NCBI GenBank assembly: GCA_016720655.1 | Contig: JADKKE010000003.1 | Location: forward strand, 1-64,000 | From: Bacteroidota bacterium | GTDB taxonomy: Bacteria > Bacteroidota > Bacteroidia > AKYH767-A > 2013-40CM-41-45 | Length of the DNA stretch: 64,000 bases | Reading direction: 5' to 3' | Shown: positions 25,697 through 35,850 of the stretch, in pieces | Position numbering within the stretch: the stretch's first letter is position 1 | Layout: each line of letters begins with the position of its first letter | Notes under the pieces: generated by a model | Told to the model about the DNA's origin: nothing | Databases searched by the model: none | Seen by the model: the letters and a program-made list of their open reading frames with translations, nothing else | Program-made: the position numbers and the translations under genes

Positions 25697-28600
25697 TTAT
25701 TTCGAGTCGCTTTTTATTTTAAATAATTTTTGTTGCTCAATAAAATTATTTAGCGGAGGCAGTAAATCAGACAGCACCAGATCCATTTTCTTCAATTGAA
25801 TATTTATTCTTGCTTCCAGATCTTCGGCAACAGCAAAGCAGGAAGATGACGGTGCTGCGTCGGCTGCACCAACCACATCGTGCAATCCGGCAAGTTTGTC
25901 ATTCAGTTTGTTTGGAAAATTGAACAAGTCATAATTGGTGACCGCTTTGGGTTGTGTCATTTCTTCTTCTATTTTTTTCAATGAATCCAGAAGCGGCTTT
26001 GAGAAGGCTTTTATTTTGCTCGCTATCGAAGTGTCTTTCTGAGATGCAACGCTTTCATTTACCTCTTTTGTAATTCTTCGGATTGTATTGATAGCAGTAT
26101 TCAATTCGGATTGTTTGTTTCCGATTTTCTGTAAGAGATCAAATTGTTTTTGAAATTCTGAATCCGTTGTGCTGATGCGTGGATCTTTCACGATGGTGAA
26201 TGGAGCAGAGGCGATCAACGAATCTTTGAAATAGAGTTTTGCACTGTAATTTCCCGGACATGCGACCGGACCAATGAGGGAACCGGATATTAAAGCGTTG
26301 TTACCAAGAGTAATCGGTTTCGCATCCGGATAGCGCAGGTCCCAGACAAACGTATTCATTCCTTTTACTGCACTGAGTAAGTCCGCTCTTTTTACAAGCG
26401 TGTCCTGATAAAACTCTTTTTGAATTTTCAAGGGTTCTCCTTTTTTATCTTTGATACTCGAGTACGTAATGATAGTATCGCCTTTCGCATTGAAGAATCG
26501 GAGGACAACTTCACTGTCGGGTTTTTGTTTGAAATAATATCGGAGGAGCAATCCATTCGGCGAATTTTCACCGACTTGCATTGTCGGACTGAAATAAGAA
26601 CCACCGGGTTTACGGTATGCCTGGCGGGGTGAATACAAAAAAGCAGATTTATTCTGAGCCTCTGCCAATTGGTAAAGCGGAGTGATATCGTCCAGGATCC
26701 AGAAGGATCTGCCATGAGTTGCGATCACAAGATCTTTTTCTCTCTTTTGAATTTTGATGTCGTGAACAGGTGTGATTGGCAGGTTTAGTTTTAGTGATTG
26801 CCATGAATCTCCACGGTTGAATGATATATATATTCCCCTCTCTGTTCCTGCATATAAAATTTCTTTGTGATTTGGGTCTTCACGAATGACACGACAATAA
26901 TCATTCGAGGGAATCCCGTTGGTAATGAGCGACCAGGTGGTTCCATAATCATTTGTTCTGAACAAATAAGGTTTTGTGTCATCCAGTTTATAACGATTTG
27001 CAGCAGCATAGCATGTACCCGCATCAAAAGAAGACGCTTCGAGTATACTGATCAATGCGTAGTCACCGGAAAATTTTGGAGTCACATCTTTCCATGTTTT
27101 GCCGTCATCTTTGGAAACATGAATCATCCCGTCATCACTTCCTGCCCAGAGAACACCTTTCGTTACAGGCGATTCCGCGAAAGCAAAAATATTTGCATAT
27201 GCTTCGGCTCCCGTATTGTCTTTGGTAATTGGACCTCCACTTGCATTCATGGTCTCCGGTTTGTGTCGGGTCAAATCAGGACTGATGGTTTCCCAATTGT
27301 TGCCACCATCATGCGTTCGGTGAACAACCTGTGATGTGATGTAAATTGTATTGTTATCGTGCGGCGAGAATACGATCGGATAGGTCCAGTTGAAACGGTA
27401 TTTCCTGTCGATTGATCCATGCCCGTGATTTTGTTCCGGCCATACGGAAACAAAGCGGTATTGATTGTTTTTTTTATTGTAGGTACTGAAATATCCGTCA
27501 TATTCTCCGCCATATGTGATATCCGAATTCACGGGGTCAGGAACGATATACCCGGCTTCACCACCGGCCACCGGATACCAGTCTCCATTGTTAATTGAAA
27601 ATCCATCGGTGGAGGAAGCTATGCGAATGGAACTGTTGTCTTGTTGGGCACCGTATACGTTGTATGGAAAATCATTGTCAACACTTACATGATAGAACTG
27701 GGCAGTTGGAATATCAAGTTCGCTATAGTGTTGCCCGCCATCCGTACTTACATATCCGCCACCATCATCGCCCATGATCATGTACTTCGGATCTTTCGGG
27801 TTGATCCATCCGTCGTGATGGTCGCCATGCATACTTGGCATCTGAGTGAATTTCATTCCACCATCAGTGCTTTTGTATAACTGTACATTTAGACACCAAA
27901 GCACATCTGCATTTTTTGGATCTGCGACTATTGTGCTGAAGTACCAGGGACGCTTGCGTAAATTTCTGTCATCAGTAGTGCGTATCCAATGATCTCCATT
28001 ATCATCACTCCGAAAAATTCCGCCATTTTCATTTTCTATACTTGCATAGATGCGTTCGGATTTTGCAGGCGTAGTACACACATGAATTTTTCCAAGCAAT
28101 CCAATCGGGAGTCCCGGAGATTGGCTAATGTTTTTCCAGGATGTCCCACCATCTGTACTTTTGTACAAAGCACTCCCGGCACCACCACTGCTTAACGACC
28201 AGGGATTTCTACAGGATTGCCAGAGGGAAGCATAAAGTGTTCGTGGATTCGACGGATCAAAGGCAACGCTGATGCATCCGGTACTGTCATTTTTATACAA
28301 TATCCTTTCCCATGTTTTTCCTCCATCAATGCTTTTGTACAGGCCGCGTTCAGGATTTGTGCCGAAAATTTTTCCCATGCAGGCAGCATAAACAATATCC
28401 GGATTTGTAGGATGAACCAATACACTTGCAATGGCATATGATTTTTCGAGTCCGGAATGTTTCCAGCTGCGTCCTGCATCAGTACTTTTGTAAATTCCAT
28501 CACCGAAACTAATGTTTCCACGCATTTCAGGTTCTCCCATACCAACGTAAAGGATGTTAGGATCTGAAGGAGCGACAGCGATGGCGCCTACAGAAGAGCT

Positions 28601-28885
28601 GTGGAATGTAGAATCAGAGATGCAATTCCAACTTTGACCATAGTCGTCAGACTTCCAAACACCGCCGCCTACCGCACCAAAATAATAGACATTCGGCTGA
28701 TCAGTTACACCGGAAACAGCAAGTGAGCGACCGCCTCTCCAGGGTCCGATATTTCGCCAATGAAGATCATTGTAGAGTAAAGTGTCGAAGGTGTTTGAGG
28801 AAGTTTTTGCAGAACCGGTCTGTGCAAAAATCGTTGCTTCGCCGGACAGCATAAGCAACAAACAAACGAGTATGGTCTTGTTCAT
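25697..28885 (-). CDS. Large secreted VPS10/BNR-repeat (sortilin-like) protein
   Basis: 1062 residues from the ATG at 28885 (an upstream in-frame start at 28912 is less likely because the signal peptide MNKTILVCLLLMLSG begins at 28885). N-terminal LHWRNIGPWRGGRSLAVSG and repeated Asp-box motifs such as KSDDYGQSWNC, KSTDAGRSWKHSG, KSIDGGKTWERI and KSTDGGTSWKNIS run through about residue 740, forming probably two beta-propellers; FYQDTLVKRADLL and a coiled-coil-like Lys/Glu-rich tail follow. Such VPS10-domain proteins are common in Bacteroidota, function unknown. No T9SS domain is evident at the C-terminus. Confidence 0.85.
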   Translation of the reverse strand: MNKTILVCLLLMLSGEATIFAQTGSAKTSSNTFDTLLYNDLHWRNIGPWRGGRSLAVSGVTDQPNVYYFGAVGGGVWKSDDYGQSWNCISDSTFHSSSVGAIAVAPSDPNILYVGMGEPEMRGNISFGDGIYKSTDAGRSWKHSGLEKSYAIASVLVHPTNPDIVYAACMGKIFGTNPERGLYKSIDGGKTWERILYKNDSTGCISVAFDPSNPRTLYASLWQSCRNPWSLSSGGAGSALYKSTDGGTSWKNISQSPGLPIGLLGKIHVCTTPAKSERIYASIENENGGIFRSDDNGDHWIRTTDDRNLRKRPWYFSTIVADPKNADVLWCLNVQLYKSTDGGMKFTQMPSMHGDHHDGWINPKDPKYMIMGDDGGGYVSTDGGQHYSELDIPTAQFYHVSVDNDFPYNVYGAQQDNSSIRIASSTDGFSINNGDWYPVAGGEAGYIVPDPVNSDITYGGEYDGYFSTYNKKNNQYRFVSVWPEQNHGHGSIDRKYRFNWTYPIVFSPHDNNTIYITSQVVHRTHDGGNNWETISPDLTRHKPETMNASGGPITKDNTGAEAYANIFAFAESPVTKGVLWAGSDDGMIHVSKDDGKTWKDVTPKFSGDYALISILEASSFDAGTCYAAANRYKLDDTKPYLFRTNDYGTTWSLITNGIPSNDYCRVIREDPNHKEILYAGTERGIYISFNRGDSWQSLKLNLPITPVHDIKIQKREKDLVIATHGRSFWILDDITPLYQLAEAQNKSAFLYSPRQAYRKPGGSYFSPTMQVGENSPNGLLLRYYFKQKPDSEVVLRFFNAKGDTIITYSSIKDKKGEPLKIQKEFYQDTLVKRADLLSAVKGMNTFVWDLRYPDAKPITLGNNALISGSLIGPVACPGNYSAKLYFKDSLIASAPFTIVKDPRISTTDSEFQKQFDLLQKIGNKQSELNTAINTIRRITKEVNESVASQKDTSIASKIKAFSKPLLDSLKKIEEEMTQPKAVTNYDLFNFPNKLNDKLAGLHDVVGAADAAPSSSCFAVAEDLEARINIQLKKMDLVLSDLLPPLNNFIEQQKLFKIKSDSK

Positions 28886-29018
28886 TGATAGTGGTTTAAT
28901 TCCAGATATCAAATGAAAGAAAATTCCTCAGAGAATTATAGTTACTGTAAAGTTAAAAGAACTCCGACCCAAAATTCAGGTGAATGCAACACAATGGAAA
29001 GAAAAGGATTGAAATTTC

Positions 29019-30086
29019 TTACTTTTTACCCAGAAATTTCATAAACCGAAAATGCGAGTTGATTGCAGATCCCATGGTTGGATAGTCCACATGTTTAATC
29101 CCATGTTGATCGCATACATCCTTTACAATTAAACGAATTGCCGGGTAATGTACATGACTGATTTTTGGGAACAAATGATGCTCTATCTGAAAATTTAATC
29201 CACCGACAAACCAGGAAATAAGTTTATTGTTGGTCGCAAAATCTGCTGTGGTTTTGACCTGATGAATTGCCCATTCGTCTTCAATTTTTACTACCGGTGC
29301 ATTTGCATCCACAAAAGATACATCTTCGACAACGTGCGCCAACTGAAATACAATTGCAAGAGTAAGTCCAAGTGCACCATGCATCACGAAAAATCCTGTT
29401 AGCCATGGAAGGAAACCAACCATGTAAATTGGCAGAGCGATGTAAAATCCGATGTAAAGAATTTTACTGATCCAGAAAATCACATGTTCGCGAACCGGAA
29501 TATTGTTGATCGGAGTGGTATAAACTTTTTTCGAAAAATATTTCATGTAATCCATCACCATAATCCAGAGGAAAGATGATAGCGCATAAATTCCCAGGCT
29601 ATACCAGTGCTGATAACGGTGAGCAGGCATCCATTTTTGAGAGCTGCATTGGCGAATCAGAGGCATCTTTGCAATGTCATCATCCACTCCGTCCACATTT
29701 GTGTATGTATGATGAATAACATTGTGTTTCATTTTCCAAATAAAAGCATTTCCACCAAGAAAATTTAATGACAAACTCATCACGTCATTGACCCATTTTG
29801 TTGAAGAATAGCTACCATGACACGCATCATGCATCACATTGAAGCCGATACTGGCAAGCGTTAGTCCGAGAACAATACACAGTAAAAGGGATGGTATGAC
29901 AGCAGGCTGAATGAAAACCAGAGTGTAATAAACTCCGACAGCAGCCGGAATTAAAACTAAAGCTTTGAAAAAAAGATGAAAATTACCTGTGCGTTTGAGA
30001 TGATTTTCTTTGAAATAGGCGTCTACCCTGGTTTTAAGTGAATCGTAGAAGACGCTGTTTTTGTTGTTGAATGTGACCTTGGCCAT
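29019..30086 (-). CDS. Fatty acid desaturase (acyl-CoA front-end type without cytochrome b5 domain)
   Basis: 355 residues. Three His boxes: HDACHGSY, HNVIHHTYTN and QIEHHLFP, the last with Q in place of the first His, as in delta-5/delta-6 front-end desaturases. Four or so membrane segments surround them. No N-terminal cytochrome b5 motif (HPGG) is present, so an external electron donor such as ferredoxin or rubredoxin is expected. It would introduce a double bond into membrane fatty acids (substrate position not predictable). Confidence 0.9.
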   Translation of the reverse strand: MAKVTFNNKNSVFYDSLKTRVDAYFKENHLKRTGNFHLFFKALVLIPAAVGVYYTLVFIQPAVIPSLLLCIVLGLTLASIGFNVMHDACHGSYSSTKWVNDVMSLSLNFLGGNAFIWKMKHNVIHHTYTNVDGVDDDIAKMPLIRQCSSQKWMPAHRYQHWYSLGIYALSSFLWIMVMDYMKYFSKKVYTTPINNIPVREHVIFWISKILYIGFYIALPIYMVGFLPWLTGFFVMHGALGLTLAIVFQLAHVVEDVSFVDANAPVVKIEDEWAIHQVKTTADFATNNKLISWFVGGLNFQIEHHLFPKISHVHYPAIRLIVKDVCDQHGIKHVDYPTMGSAINSHFRFMKFLGKK

Positions 30087-30224
30087 TTACTTTTTATAAG
30101 CCTGTAAGGTACGATTTTTCTCCTTCTTTTGAATGAAGTTCTTAAAGAATTGACAAAAGAGAAGACAAAACTTTTTAAGAAGTTTGAATTCAGAGAAATA
30201 AAGGAGAAAATAAAAAAGAAAAAA

Positions 30225-31424
30225 TTATTCTACAATCAGTTTGTTGATAAATCGCAAAAATGATTCTTTAAAAGAAACATAGTCTGCACCCGTTGCGGGG
30301 CCTGAAAAGCCTGTATAAATTTTCCGTACGATTCCTTTTTTATCAATTACAATGGTCGTTGGATATCCAAGTATTCTGTTGAGCATAGGAAGAGTCTTGG
30401 CCGCTTCTTCTCTGTCATTTGTTCCGGCAAACAATACAGGATATTCTACACCCAATTGTTTCTTCAGTTTTGAAATACTTTTTTTCACAGTAGCTGAATC
30501 AAGGACGCGTTCGTAATCGAGGGCAATAATTTCAACTCCCTTCGCCTTGTAGGTTGAATAAAAATCTACAAGGAATCGTGTTTCATCCATACAATTGGGG
30601 CACCATGTTCCCGTCAATGTCACGATAAGCACTTTATTCAAAAATCGTGGGTCCCGAATGGAAAGAGAATCGCCGTATTCATCCGGAAATTTAAAATCCA
30701 GTTTATCATACCCGGGTTTTATAAAAGTGAGCGATTCGGCATCAGGAAGTTCAGCCTTTTCGTTTCTGAAAGCGCTCCAGGTTTCATGATAATGTGAACC
30801 GGAGTAAAAATCTCCAATGAGAGTTCCATCTTTTTGGATAGTGGCAGTGAACAGAAAAGCGTGAGAGCCATCAAATGCTGAAAGAGAAACCTTTTGTCCG
30901 GAGACCTCGCCCTCGAGATATCGGTAGTCGCCTGTAGTTGTAAGAAATGTCCCGGTCAAATGATTTCCTTCCTGATGAAATAAAGCAACCGACATTTTTG
31001 ACTCCGGAGCTTCATCATCAAAAATTGCCTGCCATCTTCCGGAAAGATTCAAATAAGGAGATTCCGGTTTTTCACTAAATCTATAGGCTGCATTTTGTTC
31101 AGCTTCGAATGACAAGATATTATTTGATTTACGTGTGAAGTTGTAGAAATTACCCGACAAATTCCGATCATTCATTTTGCATCGGAATTCAGAGTTGAAT
31201 ACCGGAAGTTGGAGAAACACAGAGTCGCTGGTATAGGTAATGTCACTTAAATTAATTCTTTCCTCTCCATTCATTAAGTCCAAATTACTCTCGTAAACCT
31301 GAAAATTAAAAGGAAGTACAGTGGTGTCGTTCAGCGATAATTCTCCTCGCCATATTCCCGGTAAGAGTTGAGCAGATGCAGAAAAATTGAGAAAAAAGAA
31401 GATAGAGAGGAAGGCATTTTGCAT
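30225..31424 (-). CDS. TlpA/AhpC-type thioredoxin-domain protein
   Basis: 400 residues from the ATG at 31424 (signal peptide FLSIFFFLNFSASAQ). N-terminal beta-rich region to about residue 240, then a thioredoxin fold with active site TWCPNCMDE, LLTLTG-like strand VLIVTLTGTW, and a cis-proline loop GYPTTIVIDKKG. TlpA-like proteins act in periplasmic disulphide reduction or cytochrome c maturation; here the large N-domain (resembling a lipocalin or DUF4369-like extension) makes the specific role unclear. In-frame starts upstream of 31424 lack a signal peptide and are not used. Confidence 0.82.
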   Translation of the reverse strand: MQNAFLSIFFFLNFSASAQLLPGIWRGELSLNDTTVLPFNFQVYESNLDLMNGEERINLSDITYTSDSVFLQLPVFNSEFRCKMNDRNLSGNFYNFTRKSNNILSFEAEQNAAYRFSEKPESPYLNLSGRWQAIFDDEAPESKMSVALFHQEGNHLTGTFLTTTGDYRYLEGEVSGQKVSLSAFDGSHAFLFTATIQKDGTLIGDFYSGSHYHETWSAFRNEKAELPDAESLTFIKPGYDKLDFKFPDEYGDSLSIRDPRFLNKVLIVTLTGTWCPNCMDETRFLVDFYSTYKAKGVEIIALDYERVLDSATVKKSISKLKKQLGVEYPVLFAGTNDREEAAKTLPMLNRILGYPTTIVIDKKGIVRKIYTGFSGPATGADYVSFKESFLRFINKLIVE

Positions 31425-31577
31425 GGAATCAAAATTAGTAAAAAGGGGGATATGCTTTCCGACGAATTTAATTCTAAAGAAACCGCATTTCAAACAGGAT
31501 TTTCTACACTTCGGTAAGGTTCTTTTTCAAAGAGGGTGAATTCACCTCATTTTTGTGCTCATCAAACACAAAAAGCC

Positions 31578-32285
31578 ATGAAAGCAATTTACTTCACATT
31601 TTTAATTCTGGCCGGACTTACATTTTCTTCTTGTAAAAAAGAACTGAACGGTTCCGGACAATTTACTACTCAGCAACGCACTCTGTCTGCATTTTCAAAA
31701 GTTGAACTTGATGAAAACTTCAGAGTAAATCTCGTACAGGATGGAACTAGTTTCATAGAAATGTATGGAGAAGACAACATTCTTCCGGAAATTGAAACAG
31801 AAGTTTTGGCCGGTCGGTTAACGATTCGTTTTAGCGACTATCGTCAACACTACGATCACAATGGAGTTACTCTTACTGTTCATTCGCCATCTTTTAATAC
31901 TGTTGATTTACGGGGTTCAGGAAGTATGGTGAGCAGAAGTACATTGTCGGGCTCGATAATGAATGTAAACCTCAGTGGGTCCGGAACCGTTGATCTGGCG
32001 CTCGACACAATCGATGTACGCACAACACTTTCCGGTTCCGGAAATATTCTGCTGAGCGGTGTAGCACTTAATGCGGATCATATAATTTCCGGTTCGGGAG
32101 ATCTCCGCAGTTATAATTTGAAGAGTAAAGAATCAACAGTTTTCAGTTCCGGTTCCGGGGATTGTGAAGTGAGTGCATACGACCATCTGAATATTACAAT
32201 TAGCGGCAGTGGAGATGTCTTTTATCAGGGATACCCGAATGTTGTTACACACATTAGCGGTTCTGGAAACGTCATTCATCAGTAA
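31578..32285 (+). CDS. Head GIN domain (DUF2807) lipoprotein
   Basis: 235 residues, lipoprotein signal ending LTFSSC. The body contains FSKVELDENFRVNLVQDG, characteristic of the head-GIN (DUF2807) family, followed by repeats of an S-G-S-G turn (GSGSMV, LSGSGTVD, LSGSGNILL, ISGSGDLR, SGSGDCEV, ISGSGDVFY, ISGSGNVIH) that should form a right-handed beta-helix. Surface or outer-membrane lipoprotein of unknown function. A TTG/ATG start further upstream (31536) would precede the lipoprotein signal and is disfavoured. Followed by a strong terminator. Confidence 0.9.
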   Translation: MKAIYFTFLILAGLTFSSCKKELNGSGQFTTQQRTLSAFSKVELDENFRVNLVQDGTSFIEMYGEDNILPEIETEVLAGRLTIRFSDYRQHYDHNGVTLTVHSPSFNTVDLRGSGSMVSRSTLSGSIMNVNLSGSGTVDLALDTIDVRTTLSGSGNILLSGVALNADHIISGSGDLRSYNLKSKESTVFSSGSGDCEVSAYDHLNITISGSGDVFYQGYPNVVTHISGSGNVIHQ

Positions 32286-32331
32286 GCCCCTCTACCACTC
32301 AATATATAGTGTATTCCCCCATACACAACAG

Positions 32332-32365
32332 GCAGCCGGTTCAGAAACGACCGGCTGCTTTTTTA
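32332..32365 (+). terminator. Terminator after the DUF2807 gene
   Basis: GCAGCCGGT (32332-32340) and ACCGGCTGC (32350-32358), 9-bp perfect stem with a 9-nt loop, followed by TTTTTTATTTTT. Confidence 0.92.
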
Positions 32366-32486
32366 TTTTTAACCTTGATTGATTTCTTCATACAAGAGGC
32401 CCATGTTAATTAGTGTGAATTAAAACAATCGTTGATGAATTTTTCATTTCTTAGTAAAACAGGGATGACCTGTTCAACCTACGTTT

Positions 32487-34097
32487 ATGAAAAAGCAAAC
32501 ACTTCTTATAGTTACTTTAGTTTTATTCTTCATGGCATTCCAGCCATCAACTAATTTTGCATTTAGTTTTACCAAAACTGTAGGTGGGACAAATAATGAT
32601 TTTGCTTATCACAGTGCCCGTGCTCATGACGGAGGAGTAGTCGTTGTTGGCTCCTCTGAGAGTTTTGGATCCGGTGTGTTAGACACGACAGATAATTACA
32701 TCATCAAATTGGATCCTTCCGGAAATGTAATCTGGAGTCGCACAATTGGTTCTACTAATCAGGAAGAACTTTATTGGGTAGAGCCCACCGCAGATAGCGC
32801 CTATGTAGTGTGTGGCACGATTCGGAAATTACCTGTATTGCCAAACGAACTTGAGGTTTTTAAAATTGATGATGCAGGAAATGTACTTTGGAAAAAGAGG
32901 TACACTATTACCGGATCGGAAGTAGCGCATTGTATTCGTTCGGTGCCAGGAGGATTTATGCTAGTTTGTGAAACAGATAATGGTGCGGACTATGATTTTG
33001 CCGCACTCCGGCTTGATTTGAACGGAAATGTACTATGGAGTAAATCTTATGGAACGAATGAATTTGATATTCCAATTTATGTGGAACCAACATCAGACGG
33101 AGGTTATTTACTTGGGGGAAATTCAAGGGTTGGAATTTATCACAGTTCAGTTTACATTGTGAAGACAGATAGCTCCGGAAATTTTCAATGGTCAAAAAAA
33201 TACAATACATCACCAGCATTTTCGAAATGTTATTTCAGCCGGGCTCTGGAAACAGCGGATCATGGATTTATTATTTCCGGTGCGACGAATGCCGACAATC
33301 TTGTCATCAACGATGCCTTGCTAATTCGAACAGACAGCCTGGGAAATATTCGCTGGATTTATACTTATGGTGAACAAGGCAACGATGAAGCGAATGACAT
33401 GAAAATTTTGCAGGACGGAAGTTATTTGATTTGTGGAAGCACTTCTTCCATTGACAATACCGGATTGAATGATATGATGATGATGCAGACAGATACTTCC
33501 GGCATGATTACGGGTTCATGGGCCTGGGGATTTGCAGGTCAGGAAGATGATGCGTATTCATTTGTACTTCTTGAAAATAATGAGGTCTTCGTAAGCGGTA
33601 TCACAGATTTTACAAATTCAGGATGGTTTGATATCATGATTGAACGAGCCAATCTTGGACAGAACGGGAATTGCAGCGAACTTGTTCCTAATTTCAGAAG
33701 ATTGCCCAGCACAATTGGAGTAATTTCCGGTCCAACAATTTCTGATACTCTTCTTGTTGCAGTTTCTACATTACCAGTGCCCGAAGGACAAGGAGCTCTG
33801 GATTCAACAATTTGTTCTACTACCACCGGAATCACTCAATTGGAAACTCAATTAAAGGGTTTTGTCTTTCCAAATCCCTGCACGCACTCTTTCAATTATG
33901 AATTCGAAGGATCATCATCAAATTCCAGCACACAATTCACTCTTTCGTCGACTACCGGAGCAATAGTTCTGAAAAAAAATCTGTCAAGTGGATCGAAAGG
34001 AGAGATTCAATTGGATGGAATTTCAGATGGAATTTATTTTGGAGAAATAAATTGCGGCGAAAAATTCTGGAGAGGAAAAATTGTAGTTCAGAATTGA
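32487..34097 (+). CDS. Secreted beta-propeller-like protein with T9SS sorting domain
   Basis: 536 residues. Signal peptide to about residue 25. Seven or so tandem units of the form DxxGNVxWSRTIG / TSDGGYLLGGNS / KTDSSGNFQWSKKY, i.e. repeats of the kind seen in bacterial delta-60/SBBP-type propellers. From about residue 452 (GFVFPNPCTHSFNYEF ... LDGISDGIYFGEIN) a type A T9SS sorting domain. Surface or secreted; no enzymatic motif. The gene ends against the convergent aldehyde dehydrogenase gene with a shared terminator. Confidence 0.85.
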   Translation: MKKQTLLIVTLVLFFMAFQPSTNFAFSFTKTVGGTNNDFAYHSARAHDGGVVVVGSSESFGSGVLDTTDNYIIKLDPSGNVIWSRTIGSTNQEELYWVEPTADSAYVVCGTIRKLPVLPNELEVFKIDDAGNVLWKKRYTITGSEVAHCIRSVPGGFMLVCETDNGADYDFAALRLDLNGNVLWSKSYGTNEFDIPIYVEPTSDGGYLLGGNSRVGIYHSSVYIVKTDSSGNFQWSKKYNTSPAFSKCYFSRALETADHGFIISGATNADNLVINDALLIRTDSLGNIRWIYTYGEQGNDEANDMKILQDGSYLICGSTSSIDNTGLNDMMMMQTDTSGMITGSWAWGFAGQEDDAYSFVLLENNEVFVSGITDFTNSGWFDIMIERANLGQNGNCSELVPNFRRLPSTIGVISGPTISDTLLVAVSTLPVPEGQGALDSTICSTTTGITQLETQLKGFVFPNPCTHSFNYEFEGSSSNSSTQFTLSSTTGAIVLKKNLSSGSKGEIQLDGISDGIYFGEINCGEKFWRGKIVVQN

Positions 34098-34118
34098 TAT
34101 TTAAAATTTCGCCAAATA

Positions 34119-34152
34119 AAAAAAGGATACTCATTTACTGAGTATCCTTTTT
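34119..34152. terminator. Bidirectional terminator
   Basis: AAAAAGGATACTCA-TTTAC-TGAGTATCCTTTTT, a long perfect stem with A and T tracts on both sides, between convergent genes; serves both strands. Confidence 0.92.
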
Positions 34153-34170
34153 ATTTACAAGATGAATAAA

Positions 34171-35742
34171 TTATTCTCCTGTATCAAATTTAATTCCCTG
34201 TGCCAATGGCAATTCGGTACTGAAGTTGATTGTATTTGTTTGCCGGCGCATGTACACTTTCCAGGCATCCGATCCTGATTCACGGCCGCCACCGGTTTCT
34301 TTTTCACCACCGAAGGCACCACCGATTTCAGCACCGGATGTTCCGATGTTTACATTTGCAATACCGCAATCACTTCCTTCATGTGAAAGGAAACGTTCTG
34401 TCTCCAGCATGTTTTTGGAAAAGATGGCAGAAGACAATCCTTGTGGAACACCATTGTGCAATTCAATTGCTTCGTCCATGGATTTGTATTTCATGAGATA
34501 CAAGAGCGGAGCAAATGTTTCATGACATACAATGTCAAGATTTCCACTCACTTCAGCAACACATGGATTTACATAACAACCACTTTCGAAACCTTCACCC
34601 GAAACAACACCACCGCCAAGCAGAATTTTTCCCCCTTGTTTTTTTACATTTTCAATGGCAGTGAGGAAATCCTGAACAGCACCTTTGTCGATGAGTGGTC
34701 CAACCAAAGTTTTGGAATCCAAAGGATGACCGATGTGAATATGTCCGTAAGCTTTTACCAATTTTGTTTTGAACGTTTCATAAACGGATTCATGAATGAT
34801 CAAGCGACGTGTAGATGTACAACGTTGTCCGGCAGTTCCAACAGAACCGAAAAGCACTGCACGCAAGGCCATATCCAGATCCGCATTTTCAGTGATTACA
34901 ATTGCGTTGTTTCCACCCAACTCGAGCAAACTGCGTCCCAGTCTTTCTCCTACAATTGCACCAACACGTTTTCCAACGCGAGTAGAACCTGTAGCAGAGA
35001 TAAGAGGTACACGTTTATCGGCAAGGAAATTATCGCCAACATATTTTGATCCGCCGGCGACGAGGTTCACAACACCTTCCGGAACATTGTTTTTCTTTAA
35101 TACATCAGCGATGATATTGTGAACAGCAATTGAACACAGCATCACTTTTGAACTTGGCTTCCAAACGACAACGTCTCCACAAACCATTGCAAGCATTGCA
35201 TTCCATGCCCAAACCGCAACAGGGAAATTGAAAGCAGAAATAACACCAACGATTCCGAGCGGATGGTATTGATCATACATCCTGTGTTTCGGACGTTCAC
35301 TGTGCATGGTGAAACCATGAAGCTGACGAGAAAGGCCAACAGCAAAATCACAGATATCAATCATTTCCTGTACTTCGCCCAATCCTTCCTGATAAATTTT
35401 CCCCATTTCATAAGAAACGAGTTTACCAAGAGGTTCTTTGTATTCACGCAACTGGTCACCAATCTGACGAACAATTTCGCCACGTTTTGGTGCCGGCATC
35501 ATGCGCCATGTTTTGAAAGCAGCTTCGGCTGTTTTGATTATCTTTTCATAATCTTCCGTTGTGGCTTGTTTGATTTTTCCAATCAATGCACCATCGGCAG
35601 GAGAATAGGATTCAATAATTTCACCTTTTGTATCCAACCATTGTGTACCCGAACATGCGCCGGCATTGGTTTCTTTAATACCCAGAGTTTTGAGGACGTC
35701 GGCAATTCCGAATTCATTGGCGACAAGCATATCAGTTTTCAT
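34171..35742 (-). CDS. ALDH7-type aldehyde dehydrogenase
   Basis: 523 residues. Catalytic Cys in GQRCTSTRR, the ELGGNN Glu motif, and NAD-binding VWKPSSKVMLC and GSTRVGKRV are present. The NATFNFP-type region reads SAFNFPVAVWAWN. The GQRCTS and KETGGGRESGSDAWK contexts match the ALDH7 (antiquitin, alpha-aminoadipic semialdehyde dehydrogenase) group, which oxidises aldehydes of lysine and related catabolism to the acid with NAD. Substrate is inferred from the family only. Its promoter (35761-35768) sits 18 nt upstream of the ATG. Confidence 0.9.
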   Translation of the reverse strand: MKTDMLVANEFGIADVLKTLGIKETNAGACSGTQWLDTKGEIIESYSPADGALIGKIKQATTEDYEKIIKTAEAAFKTWRMMPAPKRGEIVRQIGDQLREYKEPLGKLVSYEMGKIYQEGLGEVQEMIDICDFAVGLSRQLHGFTMHSERPKHRMYDQYHPLGIVGVISAFNFPVAVWAWNAMLAMVCGDVVVWKPSSKVMLCSIAVHNIIADVLKKNNVPEGVVNLVAGGSKYVGDNFLADKRVPLISATGSTRVGKRVGAIVGERLGRSLLELGGNNAIVITENADLDMALRAVLFGSVGTAGQRCTSTRRLIIHESVYETFKTKLVKAYGHIHIGHPLDSKTLVGPLIDKGAVQDFLTAIENVKKQGGKILLGGGVVSGEGFESGCYVNPCVAEVSGNLDIVCHETFAPLLYLMKYKSMDEAIELHNGVPQGLSSAIFSKNMLETERFLSHEGSDCGIANVNIGTSGAEIGGAFGGEKETGGGRESGSDAWKVYMRRQTNTINFSTELPLAQGIKFDTGE

Positions 35743-35760
35743 AGTTGAAATTTAGCGCCG

Positions 35761-35768
35761 CAAAGGTA
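35761..35768 (-). promoter_or_regulatory. Promoter -7 box of the aldehyde dehydrogenase gene
   Basis: TACCTTTG on the minus strand, 18 nt upstream of the ATG at 35742; no clear -33 element. Confidence 0.55.
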
Positions 35769-35850
35769 GGGAAAAGGAAGGGAATTTTCTACTTTGTGGG
35801 CTTTGCAGGATGCGGGAATTTTTCGCTCCATCGGTGCAAAGTCGCTAAGA

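Noticed and set aside
34441..35049. 202-codon open frame antisense to the aldehyde dehydrogenase gene
   Set aside because: The sense frame has full ALDH motifs throughout; the antisense frame has none and is a typical shadow.
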